Shown: positions 44,777 through 52,869 of the stretch, piece by piece
How positions within the stretch are numbered: the first letter of the stretch is position 1
Layout of the letters: each line of letters begins with the position of its first letter
Notes under the pieces: model-generated
Seen by the model: only the letters and a program-made list of their open reading frames with translations
Databases searched by the model: none
Told to the model about the DNA's origin: nothing
Source of the DNA: Oceanicaulis sp052055585
GTDB lineage: Bacteria; Pseudomonadota; Alphaproteobacteria; Caulobacterales; Maricaulaceae
Direction: 5' to 3'
Length of the DNA: 64,000 nucleotides
Assembly: GCF_052055585.1 (NCBI RefSeq)
Contig: NZ_CP170485.1
Span: forward strand, 2,418,001 to 2,482,000
Translations under genes and position numbers: made by a program

Positions 44777-45555
44777 CCCGCGATCGTCCAGTTGATGTCA
44801 TCCGCCGTAGGCGCGTCATTCAGTTGCGGTCTGGAGAAGTAATAGCCTTGAAACAGGGTGATCCCCAGATCCAGCAGGGCGCGCGCCTCGGCCTTGACCT
44901 CAATGCCCTCGGCGATGATGCGGATGCCGAACTTGTCGCAAATCTCCACCAGCGCCGACAGGATCGTGCGTTTGACCGGGCTGATATGCACATTGCGCAC
45001 AAGCTCCATGTCGAGCTTGATGATGTCTGGCATGACCGAGGCCAGAAGCGTCAGCCCGGCTCCGCCCGACCCGAAATCATCGAGCGCGGTGGTGAAACCC
45101 ATATCCTTGTAGGATTTGACGATCATCGCGAAATGGTCGGGATCGGTGACCGCTTCATGCTCGGTCATCTCGAACATGATCTGCTCGATCGGAAACCCGT
45201 TCGCCGTCGCCGCCGCCAGCGTCGTGCGCAGGCAGGTCGCGGGATCATAGACCGCGTTGGGCATGGTGTTCAGCGACAACAACTCGCCGCGCCGCGCCAG
45301 AGTGCGGCTGGCGGCCTTGAGCGCCTGGATACGGCAATGCCGGTCAAAGGCGTGCATGTTGTCAGGATTGACCTTGGACAGGATCGAGCCCGCAGACTGT
45401 CCCTCGGGCCCACGCACCAGCGCTTCCTGCGCAAAAATCGAGCGGGTCTTGAAGTCGATAATCGGCTGGAACGCGAAGCTCAGGCGTTCAGGAAACGGCT
45501 CGGCGCACTTGCAGATCGCTTCTTCACAAACAGGTGCAGTGGAAGAATGGGACAT
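44773..45555 (-). CDS. Stand-alone EAL domain cyclic-di-GMP phosphodiesterase
   Basis: Protein of 260 residues, almost entirely one EAL domain. The catalytic set is complete: Glu in EALVRG, Asn in LSLNTM, Glu in FEMTE, Asp pair in LDDFGSG, Lys in IKLDMELVR, Glu in AEGIE and Gln in FQGYYFSRP. It should hydrolyse c-di-GMP. Just before the domain is a cysteine cluster, CEEAICKCAEP (about residues 9-19), which could bind a metal or sense redox state. The ATG at 45555 is preferred over a GTG-initiated longer form. It is divergent from the penicillin acylase gene. Confidence 0.9.
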   Translation of the reverse strand: MSHSSTAPVCEEAICKCAEPFPERLSFAFQPIIDFKTRSIFAQEALVRGPEGQSAGSILSKVNPDNMHAFDRHCRIQALKAASRTLARRGELLSLNTMPNAVYDPATCLRTTLAAATANGFPIEQIMFEMTEHEAVTDPDHFAMIVKSYKDMGFTTALDDFGSGGAGLTLLASVMPDIIKLDMELVRNVHISPVKRTILSALVEICDKFGIRIIAEGIEVKAEARALLDLGITLFQGYYFSRPQLNDAPTADDINWTIAG

Positions 45556-45682
45556 GGGGGCGAGCCTTGAAATTGTTTTAACAACTATCGCCGACACAAC
45601 TTAATGAAGAGTTTGAACGCTGAAGCGCCTGACAAGTTCTGATCTTGAGCGCCGCGAAACTGAAGCCATGGGGAGGCTGATC

Positions 45683-47998
45683 ATGAAAACCTGGATCATT
45701 CGGATAGTCGTGGGCGTGCTGGCGCTCGCCCTGATCAGCGTTCTGGGCGTCAGCGCCTGGCTGGTGGAGCGCTTCAACGCCTCCAAGCCGCGTGAGAGCG
45801 GCGAAGTCTCCCTCTCGACGCTTGAGAACCCCGCGCATGTGGTGCGCGACGAGAACGGCATTGCCCATATCTTTGGGGAGACCGATGCCGATGTGATGAC
45901 GGCGCTTGGTTATGTGCATGCCAGTGAACGCTATTTCCAGATGGATCTGGCGCGTCGCTATATGCGTGGCGAACTCGCCGCCCTGTTCGGCGAGGACTAT
46001 CTGCGCGCCGACGCCCAGACGCGCACCTATGGCTTTCGCGCCCTGACCGAGGACATTGTCGCCAACCTTTCCGATGAGACGCGCGCCTTGATGCAGGCCT
46101 ATGTGAACGGTGTGAATGCGCGCGTGTCCGAAGGCTCCGTCGCGCCTGAATACGCCGTCCTGCGCACCGCGCCCGAAGGGTGGAGCCTGGAAGACAGCGC
46201 CGCCATCGTGGTCCTTCTCGCCAATGATCTGGCCGCAGGCGCAGGACCGGACATGGACCGCGCGCTTCTGGACGATATCCTGTCCGCCGAACAGCTCGCC
46301 CAGTTCACCATGAGCTTCCCGGACTGGGCGCCGACCATGCTGAAAGCCGAGGACATGCGCGCCCGGTTTGGCGAGGTCCAGACCCAACCCTTGCCGCCCG
46401 CTGAAGCGCCCGCCGCGCAATCAGACAACCAGCCCGGCTCGAACGCCTGGGTGATTTCGGGCGAACGGTCGGAAACGGGGCGTCCCCTGCTCGCCAACGA
46501 CCCGCATCTGGGGCTCAGCACCCCGGCGATCTGGTATTATGTGCGCCTGAACCTGTCCTATGGCCCGGTTGTGGGCGGCACGGTGCCCGGCGCGCCCTTC
46601 GTCATTCTGGGCCGCAACGCCCACGCTGCCTGGGGCTTCACCAATACCGGCTTTGACGTGATCGACATTCTCGAGCGCACTCGCGAAACCGAAACGATCA
46701 CCACCCGCACCGAAGCCATCTCCATCAAGGGTCGCAGCGAGCCGGTCACGATCACGGTCGAGGAGACCGAAGACGGTCCGATCCTGAACCCGGAATGGTT
46801 CGATCTGCGCGGTTTTGACGAGGACGCCATCATCGTCCGCCGCTCCACCGTCACCGCGCCCGGCAACCGCGTCGCAGACGCCACCCTCGCTATCATGCAG
46901 GCGCAAAGCTTTGACGAGTTCGTCGAGGCGGGACGCGGCTGGACCGCGCCCATGCAGAACATGCATTTCGCCAGCGAGGACGGCACCATCGGCTACACCA
47001 CCGCCGGCCTCCTGCCGATCCGGGACGAGAACGGCGACTGGACGGGCTTTGTGCCCTTTGACGAGCTGCCTCGCGTGCGCAATCCGCAAGGCGGCTTCAT
47101 CGCGTCAGGCAACAATCTCGTGGCGGGGCCCGACTATCCCTACGCCCTGCCCGGCTCCTATGCGACCTACCGCGCGCCGCGTATCGAGGAATTACTGAAC
47201 GCCCGCGAGCGCCACACTCTTGAAAGCTTCACCAGCCTGCAAATGGATGTGACAAGCTTGCAGGCGCTGCGTCTTCTGCCTGTGCTTCTCGGATCCGAGC
47301 CGGAAAGCCAGCTGGGCGCGGAAGCGCTCGCCAAGCTTGAGGCGTGGGATGGCGCACTCAATGCGGATGGCCCCGAAGCACTGATCTATTCCGCCTGGTT
47401 GCGCGTCCTGTCCGGTGCGATCTGGAATGACGAGCTGGATACGCTGGCCGTCGCCTTCAACCAGCCGCGTCGCGCCTTCCTGGAAGAGGTCCTGACCGGT
47501 GAGGCCGCGGCCTGGTGTGATGATGTGCGCACCGATGCCGTGGAGACCTGCGCCATCACCGCCGGGCTGGCGCTGGACGCCGCCATGGCCGAGACCGCAG
47601 ACGCCTTCGGCCGCGACATGAACAGCTGGCGATGGGGCGACATGCATGTGGCCGATTTCGACCACCCGTTCGACAGCCTGCCGCTGATCGGCGCGATGTT
47701 CGCCAACCGCGTGCCCGTGCCGGGCGACGGCGCCACGATCAATGTGGCCCATTTCAGCTATGCCTCGGGCAGCTATGACGTCTATCACGGCGCCTCCCTG
47801 CGCGCGGTCTATGACCTGTCAGACCTCAACAACTCGCTCTACATGTTCGCGCCGGGTCAGTCGGGTCACCCGCTCTCGCCCCATCATGGCGACCTCGCCC
47901 CTCGCTGGGCGGCGGGCGAGTATTTCGAGATCCGCGATGACTGGGATGTTGCATCCGCGCCTGAGGGCAGCCATGTCCTGAGCCTGACGCCGCAATAG
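45683..47998 (+). CDS. Penicillin acylase family (Ntn) amidase
   Basis: Precursor of 771 residues with an N-terminal membrane helix or signal (IIRIVVGVLALALISVLGVSAW). The A-chain part has HVVRDENGIAHIFGETDADV. The autocatalytic cleavage and nucleophile serine is in QPGSNAWVISGER (Ser about residue 253), which starts the B chain. The family includes penicillin G acylases, N-acyl-homoserine-lactone acylases and other amidases, and the substrate cannot be chosen from sequence alone. GGGGAGG six bases upstream of ATG 45683. The SDR gene follows after ten bases and is likely co-transcribed. Confidence 0.93.
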   Translation: MKTWIIRIVVGVLALALISVLGVSAWLVERFNASKPRESGEVSLSTLENPAHVVRDENGIAHIFGETDADVMTALGYVHASERYFQMDLARRYMRGELAALFGEDYLRADAQTRTYGFRALTEDIVANLSDETRALMQAYVNGVNARVSEGSVAPEYAVLRTAPEGWSLEDSAAIVVLLANDLAAGAGPDMDRALLDDILSAEQLAQFTMSFPDWAPTMLKAEDMRARFGEVQTQPLPPAEAPAAQSDNQPGSNAWVISGERSETGRPLLANDPHLGLSTPAIWYYVRLNLSYGPVVGGTVPGAPFVILGRNAHAAWGFTNTGFDVIDILERTRETETITTRTEAISIKGRSEPVTITVEETEDGPILNPEWFDLRGFDEDAIIVRRSTVTAPGNRVADATLAIMQAQSFDEFVEAGRGWTAPMQNMHFASEDGTIGYTTAGLLPIRDENGDWTGFVPFDELPRVRNPQGGFIASGNNLVAGPDYPYALPGSYATYRAPRIEELLNARERHTLESFTSLQMDVTSLQALRLLPVLLGSEPESQLGAEALAKLEAWDGALNADGPEALIYSAWLRVLSGAIWNDELDTLAVAFNQPRRAFLEEVLTGEAAAWCDDVRTDAVETCAITAGLALDAAMAETADAFGRDMNSWRWGDMHVADFDHPFDSLPLIGAMFANRVPVPGDGATINVAHFSYASGSYDVYHGASLRAVYDLSDLNNSLYMFAPGQSGHPLSPHHGDLAPRWAAGEYFEIRDDWDVASAPEGSHVLSLTPQ

Positions 47999-48008
47999 GA
48001 CCGCCCTC

Positions 48009-48767
48009 ATGATCAGCCTTGAAAACCAGACTGTCTTCGTCACCGGCGCCTCACGCGGGGCCGGTGCGGGCATCGCCCGCCAGATCGCAGCCGCAGGCGG
48101 CAAGGTGATCCTGGGCTATGCCCGCAACACGGACGCCGCCAAGGCCATGGCGAGCGAGCTGGGCGAGAACGCCATCGGACTGGTGCAGGCCGATTTCTCC
48201 GACCCCGCCGCCGCGGAACCGGCCTGGGCGCAAGCGAAAACCATCGCAGACGGACCGATCCACGGCCTTGTGCTCAATCACGGCGTCTTTGAAGCGGCGA
48301 GCGTGCATGACCCCGCCGATATCTGGCAGCAGAACTGGGCGCGCACCCTGCAGATCAATCTGCAAAGCTGCGCGGATCTCGCCCGGTGCGCGGCGCAGGA
48401 CTGGGTGGATGGCGCCGAGGGCGGCGCGCTGGTGGCGATCAGCTCGCGCGCGGGCCATCGCGGCGATGACGCCGACCATCCCGCCTACGCCGCGTCCAAA
48501 GCGGGGCTCATTGCGATGATCAAGACCCTGGCGCGCGCCTATTCAGGCCGGGGCCTTCTGGCCTACGCCATCGCGCCGGGCTGGATCGACACCGAAATGG
48601 CGCCCCAGGACCCTGATGACCGCAAGATGGCGCTGTCCGAAGTCCCCTACGGCGATATGGCGACCCCGGACGAGCTGGGTCGGCTGTGCGCCTTCCTGCT
48701 GTCCGGCGCCTGCAAAAGCGCCACCGGCGCCACCTTCGACGTCAATGGCGCAAGCTATGTGCGCTAG
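48009..48767 (+). CDS. Short-chain dehydrogenase/reductase
   Basis: Classical SDR of 252 residues. Cofactor motif FVTGASRGAGAGIA, NHG motif (VLNHGVF, variant of NNAG), catalytic Ser in VAISSRAG, and Tyr-Lys in HPAYAASKAGLIAMI. The C-terminus VNGASYVR follows the family pattern. It reduces or oxidises a carbonyl/alcohol pair with NAD(P). It comes directly after the penicillin acylase gene in the same unit. An eight-base tandem duplication (GCGCTAGG twice, 48761-48776) spans its stop codon and marks the edge of the AT-rich foreign segment that follows. Confidence 0.93.
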   Translation: MISLENQTVFVTGASRGAGAGIARQIAAAGGKVILGYARNTDAAKAMASELGENAIGLVQADFSDPAAAEPAWAQAKTIADGPIHGLVLNHGVFEAASVHDPADIWQQNWARTLQINLQSCADLARCAAQDWVDGAEGGALVAISSRAGHRGDDADHPAYAASKAGLIAMIKTLARAYSGRGLLAYAIAPGWIDTEMAPQDPDDRKMALSEVPYGDMATPDELGRLCAFLLSGACKSATGATFDVNGASYVR

Positions 48768-48776
48768 GGCGCTAGG
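48761..48776. repeat. 8-bp tandem duplication at the SDR stop codon
   Basis: GCGCTAGG is repeated twice in direct succession; the first unit contains the last codon and TAG of the SDR gene. It lies at the GC to AT transition before the RelA/SpoT-domain gene. Confidence 0.6.
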
Positions 48777-48873
48777 CCTCACATTATCAAGGCGGCAACT
48801 TTACCAGAAGATATAACAAAGCTATCCTAAGAGGCGACTACTGGTGGAGTAGTTCTCTCTGGGAAAGCTGATC

Positions 48874-49929
48874 ATGTCGACAATTGAAAAGCGTAAAAAA
48901 CTAGAACATTTCGCAGACATGACCGACTCCACCCGCTTCAAAGAGCGCTTTCGGAATCAATATAGTGAAAAGAACTATACACTCAAAACCGCATGTAAAA
49001 TAATACGAGACCTTATATTTGTCATCGTTAGAGATTCAGATATAGAATTTTCTAAGGTTACTTATAGAATAAAAGAGGCGGAATCCTGTCTTGATAAATA
49101 CGAAAGAAAGTATCGATCGAATGTTAATAGTGCAGACGAATTATTTGAAGCAATAACAGATATTATGGGCGTTAGAATCGTACTTCTATATGAGGACGAT
49201 ATACCTAAAATCAAGAAACTACTTCAAGAAGACTTTGAAATACTAGGGACCACCGACAAATCCTCTGCCATTGAAGAAATTGAGAATCAATTTGGATATA
49301 AAGGACTTCACCTAGACCTCAAAATGAAAGGCATCAGGACAGAGCTACAAGAGTACAAAATTGCAAAAGATGCGAAATTTGAACTCCAAATCAGGAGCAT
49401 CGTTCAAGATGCCTGGAGCGAAGTTGACCACAAGTTAAAATATAAGTCTGAAATACCCACCAAACTAAAAAGAAGGATATCTAGACTAGCGGCTCTATTT
49501 GAACTTGCAGATCAAGAATTCATTAATATTAGAGACGATGTATCTGATTTGGAATCTTCAACTATTAATACAGACCCCGAATATCTTTCTCAAGATTTTG
49601 AAAGCAAAAAACTCGATGTTTTCTCATTTATAAAGCTAAGCTCCCCTCATTTCCCCGATCAAGAATTTAGACAAAAAGGTAGTGATTCATTTGTAAGGGA
49701 TATCAGATCCTGCAACAAGGATATAACCTCTAGCGATTTCGAGCAGGCCCTTAATTCACTAGAAGTTATATCCAACTATCAACGAGATATAGAAAAAGAG
49801 TTTAAACCATTTAATTCCATTCGCCACGCATTATACTTAAACTCTAAAAAGCACTACGCTCCCCTACTGTACGATCATGCTCGAAAGAATTTTGATACTT
49901 GGCTCGCCGAGCGAAAAAAATCAAAATAG
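48874..49929 (+). CDS. RelA/SpoT-domain protein (alarmone synthetase-like), horizontally acquired
   Basis: Protein of 351 residues. About residues 60-195 form a RelA/SpoT synthetase domain: YRIKEAESCLDKYERK, DIMGVRIVLLYEDD (96-109), GYKGLHLDL (141-149) and ELQIRSIVQDAWSEVDHK (170-187), with the Glu and His of the catalytic EVDHK retained. No HD hydrolase domain is present. About residues 200-351 are a helical, charged C-terminal region of unknown function. The gene is about 36% GC and rich in AGA, AGG and ATA codons, unlike both neighbours, so it was acquired recently. It may make (p)ppGpp-type nucleotides or be a ToxSAS-like toxin; no antitoxin-like partner lies beside it. GGGAAAG precedes the ATG. 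Confidence 0.88.
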   Translation: MSTIEKRKKLEHFADMTDSTRFKERFRNQYSEKNYTLKTACKIIRDLIFVIVRDSDIEFSKVTYRIKEAESCLDKYERKYRSNVNSADELFEAITDIMGVRIVLLYEDDIPKIKKLLQEDFEILGTTDKSSAIEEIENQFGYKGLHLDLKMKGIRTELQEYKIAKDAKFELQIRSIVQDAWSEVDHKLKYKSEIPTKLKRRISRLAALFELADQEFINIRDDVSDLESSTINTDPEYLSQDFESKKLDVFSFIKLSSPHFPDQEFRQKGSDSFVRDIRSCNKDITSSDFEQALNSLEVISNYQRDIEKEFKPFNSIRHALYLNSKKHYAPLLYDHARKNFDTWLAERKKSK

Positions 49930-49935
49930 TCCATC

Positions 49936-51720
49936 CTACTCCGCCGCCAACGCTTCCTGCCGCCCGGCGCGGACCAGCCGGCCCGGACGCGCGTCCGTCA
50001 CCTGATCATCCCGCACCACGACCTCGCCCGAGACGATCGTCGCGCGATAGCCTTCGGCGTCCTGCAAGAGGCGCTGACCGCCGGCGGGCAGGTCCTTGAC
50101 CAGGCGCGGCGGGTGCAGGCGCAGTTTCTGGTAATCGATGACGTTGAGATCAGCCTTCATGCCGGGCTTGATCCGGCCGCGATCACTGAGGCCCAGATAA
50201 TCGGCGATGTCGGCGGTCAGCATCTGCACGGCGCGCTCAGGCGCAATGCGCGGCCCGCGCGTGCGGTCGCGCGTCCAATAGCTCAACAGATAGCTGGGGA
50301 AGCTCGCGTCACAGACCGTGCCCACATGGGCGCCGCCATCAGACAGGCCCGGAATGGCGAGCGGGTGCTGCATCATGGTCAGCACATTGTCATAGCTCAG
50401 CTCGGTATAGTTATAGATCGGCAGATAGATCAGCTCGCGGCCATCGCGCGCGATCACCGTATCAAACAACTCTTCCCAGACCGACACGCCGCGCGCCTGC
50501 GCTTTCGCGCCGATCGATTGTTCGGGCGGCTGTTCGTAATCGGGGTTTTCCGACAGGGTGAAGAGCTTGGCGGCCACCATCTCCATGTTTTCGATCAGAA
50601 GATCGGCGATGGGCGGAACCGAGCTGCCGGGACCGGCGAGCTTGTCCGATTTCTGGCTCAGGATCTTCTTGCGGAAGATATCGGTCTTCATCACCGCCAC
50701 GCGCTCATCAAGCGGCATGTGCGCGATGTCCTTATAGGCCGGGAAGCCCATGAAGGGGTGGAAGGTGCATTGCAGCCCCAGAAACACCCCGATGGCGCGT
50801 GGCGCCACCTGGGCGCGGACGGTGTAGCCCTCGGCGTCGAGCTTCTCGAGCCCTTTGAGGATCTTGCGCCATTGGTCCGGCGCGAAATCACGCTGCATCA
50901 GCGACATGGAGAACGGACGACCGCCAGCGGCGCGGACATACTCCTCCACGACCTTCCACTCTTCTTCAAAGCGCGACTGATCACGCTCGAGATCAAAGTC
51001 GGACACGGCCTGAATGACGCCATGATCACGGCCTGCAAAGGCGCTGGCGATGCCGGTCAGCTCCCTGGTGGTGGCTTCAGACGCCGGGGTCCATTCCCCG
51101 TCTGCGGTGCGGTGCAGGTCAGAGCGACCGGTGGCGAAGCCGATCGCGCCCGCATCCAGCGCCTCGGCCACCAGATCACGCATTCTGGCGATCTCGTTGT
51201 CATTGGCCTGCTGGTCAAAGCTCGCCCGCTCATCCATCACATAGACGCGTAGCGGGTCGTGGCCGACCATCGCGGCGATATCGAGCGTGCGCGGGGTTTT
51301 CTCCAGCGCGTCCATATAGTCGGGGAAGCTCTCCCAATCCCAGCTCAGGCCTTCGGCCAGTGCGGTGCCGGGAATATCCTCCACCCCTTCCATCAGCTTG
51401 ATCAGGCGCTCATGGTCGGACTTGCGCACCGGCGCAAAGCCCACCCCGCAATTGCCCATGATGGCGGTGGTCACCCCATGCTTGATGGACGGCTCCATCC
51501 GGTCATCCCAGGTGGCCTGACCGTCATAATGGGTGTGAACGTCGATAAAACCGGGGGTGATGATGCAGCCTTTGGCGTCGATCACCTCTTTGGCCTCGCC
51601 CGGCGCCTCGCCCACGGCGACGATGCGGCCATCCTTGACGCCCACATCGCCGATATAGGGCGAACCGCCCTCGCCTTCATGGATCATGCCGCCTGTGATT
51701 TTCAGATCATAGTCCGCCAT
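49936..51720 (-). CDS. N-acyl-D-amino-acid deacylase family amidohydrolase
   Basis: Amidohydrolase of 594 residues in the D-aminoacylase/D-glutamate deacylase group. Metal-site motifs: GFIDVHTHYDGQATWD, the HGVTTAIMGNCGVGFAPV block typical of the group, and the late Asp in LSDGGAHVGTV. It would remove acyl groups from N-acyl-D-amino acids or related amides. GGAGG before the ATG. The symporter gene lies 22 bp upstream on the same strand, forming a two-gene unit (symporter first). Substrate not proven; many members of this family are promiscuous. Confidence 0.9.
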   Translation of the reverse strand: MADYDLKITGGMIHEGEGGSPYIGDVGVKDGRIVAVGEAPGEAKEVIDAKGCIITPGFIDVHTHYDGQATWDDRMEPSIKHGVTTAIMGNCGVGFAPVRKSDHERLIKLMEGVEDIPGTALAEGLSWDWESFPDYMDALEKTPRTLDIAAMVGHDPLRVYVMDERASFDQQANDNEIARMRDLVAEALDAGAIGFATGRSDLHRTADGEWTPASEATTRELTGIASAFAGRDHGVIQAVSDFDLERDQSRFEEEWKVVEEYVRAAGGRPFSMSLMQRDFAPDQWRKILKGLEKLDAEGYTVRAQVAPRAIGVFLGLQCTFHPFMGFPAYKDIAHMPLDERVAVMKTDIFRKKILSQKSDKLAGPGSSVPPIADLLIENMEMVAAKLFTLSENPDYEQPPEQSIGAKAQARGVSVWEELFDTVIARDGRELIYLPIYNYTELSYDNVLTMMQHPLAIPGLSDGGAHVGTVCDASFPSYLLSYWTRDRTRGPRIAPERAVQMLTADIADYLGLSDRGRIKPGMKADLNVIDYQKLRLHPPRLVKDLPAGGQRLLQDAEGYRATIVSGEVVVRDDQVTDARPGRLVRAGRQEALAAE

Positions 51721-51742
51721 GTCGTCCTCCCGCTGATGGATT

Positions 51743-52678
51743 TTATGACGCCGTTTCGGCGTTCTTTTGTGAGCGGACCCAGTCGAGCCCGCGATAGAAA
51801 CCGGCGAGCGCGCCGCCGCTGAACAAATGCCAGACCGCCCAGATTGCGGTGATCGCGGCGGCCCCGCCGACGCCCTCGAACTGGCCCAGAAGGATCACGA
51901 GCCCCAGCCCGGTGTTCTGGATGCCCACCTCGAAGGTCACCGAGCGCCGTCCGGCGGTCTCGAACCCCAGCACACGGGCTGACGCCGCCCCGACGCCGAA
52001 CGCCACCGCATTATGGATCATCGCGATGACCAGCACGGTGCCCGCCGTGGCGGTGAACAGGGCCCAGTTCGCACTGACCCCGCCGATCACCATGCCCGCA
52101 AGCCCCAACAGTCCCGCGATCAGAAAGACCGGGCGCAAGCGATGCGCGGTTTTCGGAAAGCGGTGCGCAATTCCCATTCCCACCGCCAGCGGAACAGCCA
52201 GCAGCAGTGTGGTTTGCAGCACGAAGGGGATGGGCGAGACCTCGATGGAGTTCACCAGCGCATCCGCCGGACCATAAAGCGAGGTCCAGAACAGGATCGA
52301 AACCGGCGTCAGAAGCGCGGCGGCAAGACTGGACGTGGCGGTCAGGGAGACCGACAGCGCCGTATCCCCGCGCGCCAGATGGGTCAGGAAGTTGGAGACA
52401 TTGCCGCCCGGACAGCAAGCCACCACGATCATGCCCAGCGCAATGGAAGGCGGCGGGTTGAGCACATAGATCAACGCCAGGGTCGCCAGCGGCAGGCCAA
52501 TGATCTGCGCCGCCGCCGCACCGAGGAACCGGCCGGGCCGGGCCCGAAGCTGCGAGAAGTCCTCAACATGCACGTCCAGCGCCACGGCGAACATCAGGAT
52601 CGCCAGAATGGCCGGCAGAATCAGGCTTGCTCCCGGCGCGAGTTGAATCTGCACCGCATCCAGCGCCGCTATGTCCAT
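51743..52678 (-). CDS. Bile acid:sodium symporter family transporter
   Basis: Protein of 311 residues with about nine or ten membrane helices, the ASBT/SBF fold. The two sodium-site regions are visible: ACCPGGNVSNFLTHLARGD and the later FEVGIQNTGLGLVIL. In bacteria such proteins carry various organic anions, not necessarily bile acids. It is the first gene of the unit with the amidohydrolase. An operator-like palindrome (52744-52756) lies 66 bp upstream and between this gene and the divergent M28 peptidase gene, so uptake, deacylation and peptidase may be regulated together. Confidence 0.9.
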   Translation of the reverse strand: MDIAALDAVQIQLAPGASLILPAILAILMFAVALDVHVEDFSQLRARPGRFLGAAAAQIIGLPLATLALIYVLNPPPSIALGMIVVACCPGGNVSNFLTHLARGDTALSVSLTATSSLAAALLTPVSILFWTSLYGPADALVNSIEVSPIPFVLQTTLLLAVPLAVGMGIAHRFPKTAHRLRPVFLIAGLLGLAGMVIGGVSANWALFTATAGTVLVIAMIHNAVAFGVGAASARVLGFETAGRRSVTFEVGIQNTGLGLVILLGQFEGVGGAAAITAIWAVWHLFSGGALAGFYRGLDWVRSQKNAETAS

Positions 52679-52743
52679 GGCGCGATCTCTCCCTCCCGCT
52701 TCAGGGCCTGTCGCCCCGGACGCCCTCGCCTCTTCCGGGCAAG

Positions 52744-52756
52744 TGAACGTCGTTCA
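52744..52756. promoter_or_regulatory. Shared operator-like palindrome, copy C
   Basis: TGAACGTCGTTCA, extended to GTGAACGTCGTTCAC (52743-52757), a 15-base interrupted perfect palindrome. It is 66 bp before the symporter start and 114 bp before the M28 peptidase start, in the divergent promoter region. Confidence 0.65.
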
Positions 52757-52869
52757 CCCCCAGAGTGACCGCTTTGCCCCGTGCTGTCGAGGCCCCCTTC
52801 GCGACGGACTTGCGCCCATGGGGGATCAATGCACGATGCACGCATCAGGAATTCATGTGGGGAGTCACA

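Noticed and set aside
48874..49929. Classical two-gene toxin-antitoxin pair for the RelA/SpoT-domain gene
   Set aside because: No small partner gene in either direction; the next genes are an SDR and a D-aminoacylase of normal composition.
49930..49990. Direct repeat partner for the 48761-48776 duplication on the far side of the RelA/SpoT gene
   Set aside because: No copy of GCGCTAGG or of the D-aminoacylase gene end was found flanking the insert, so an att-type explanation is not supported there.
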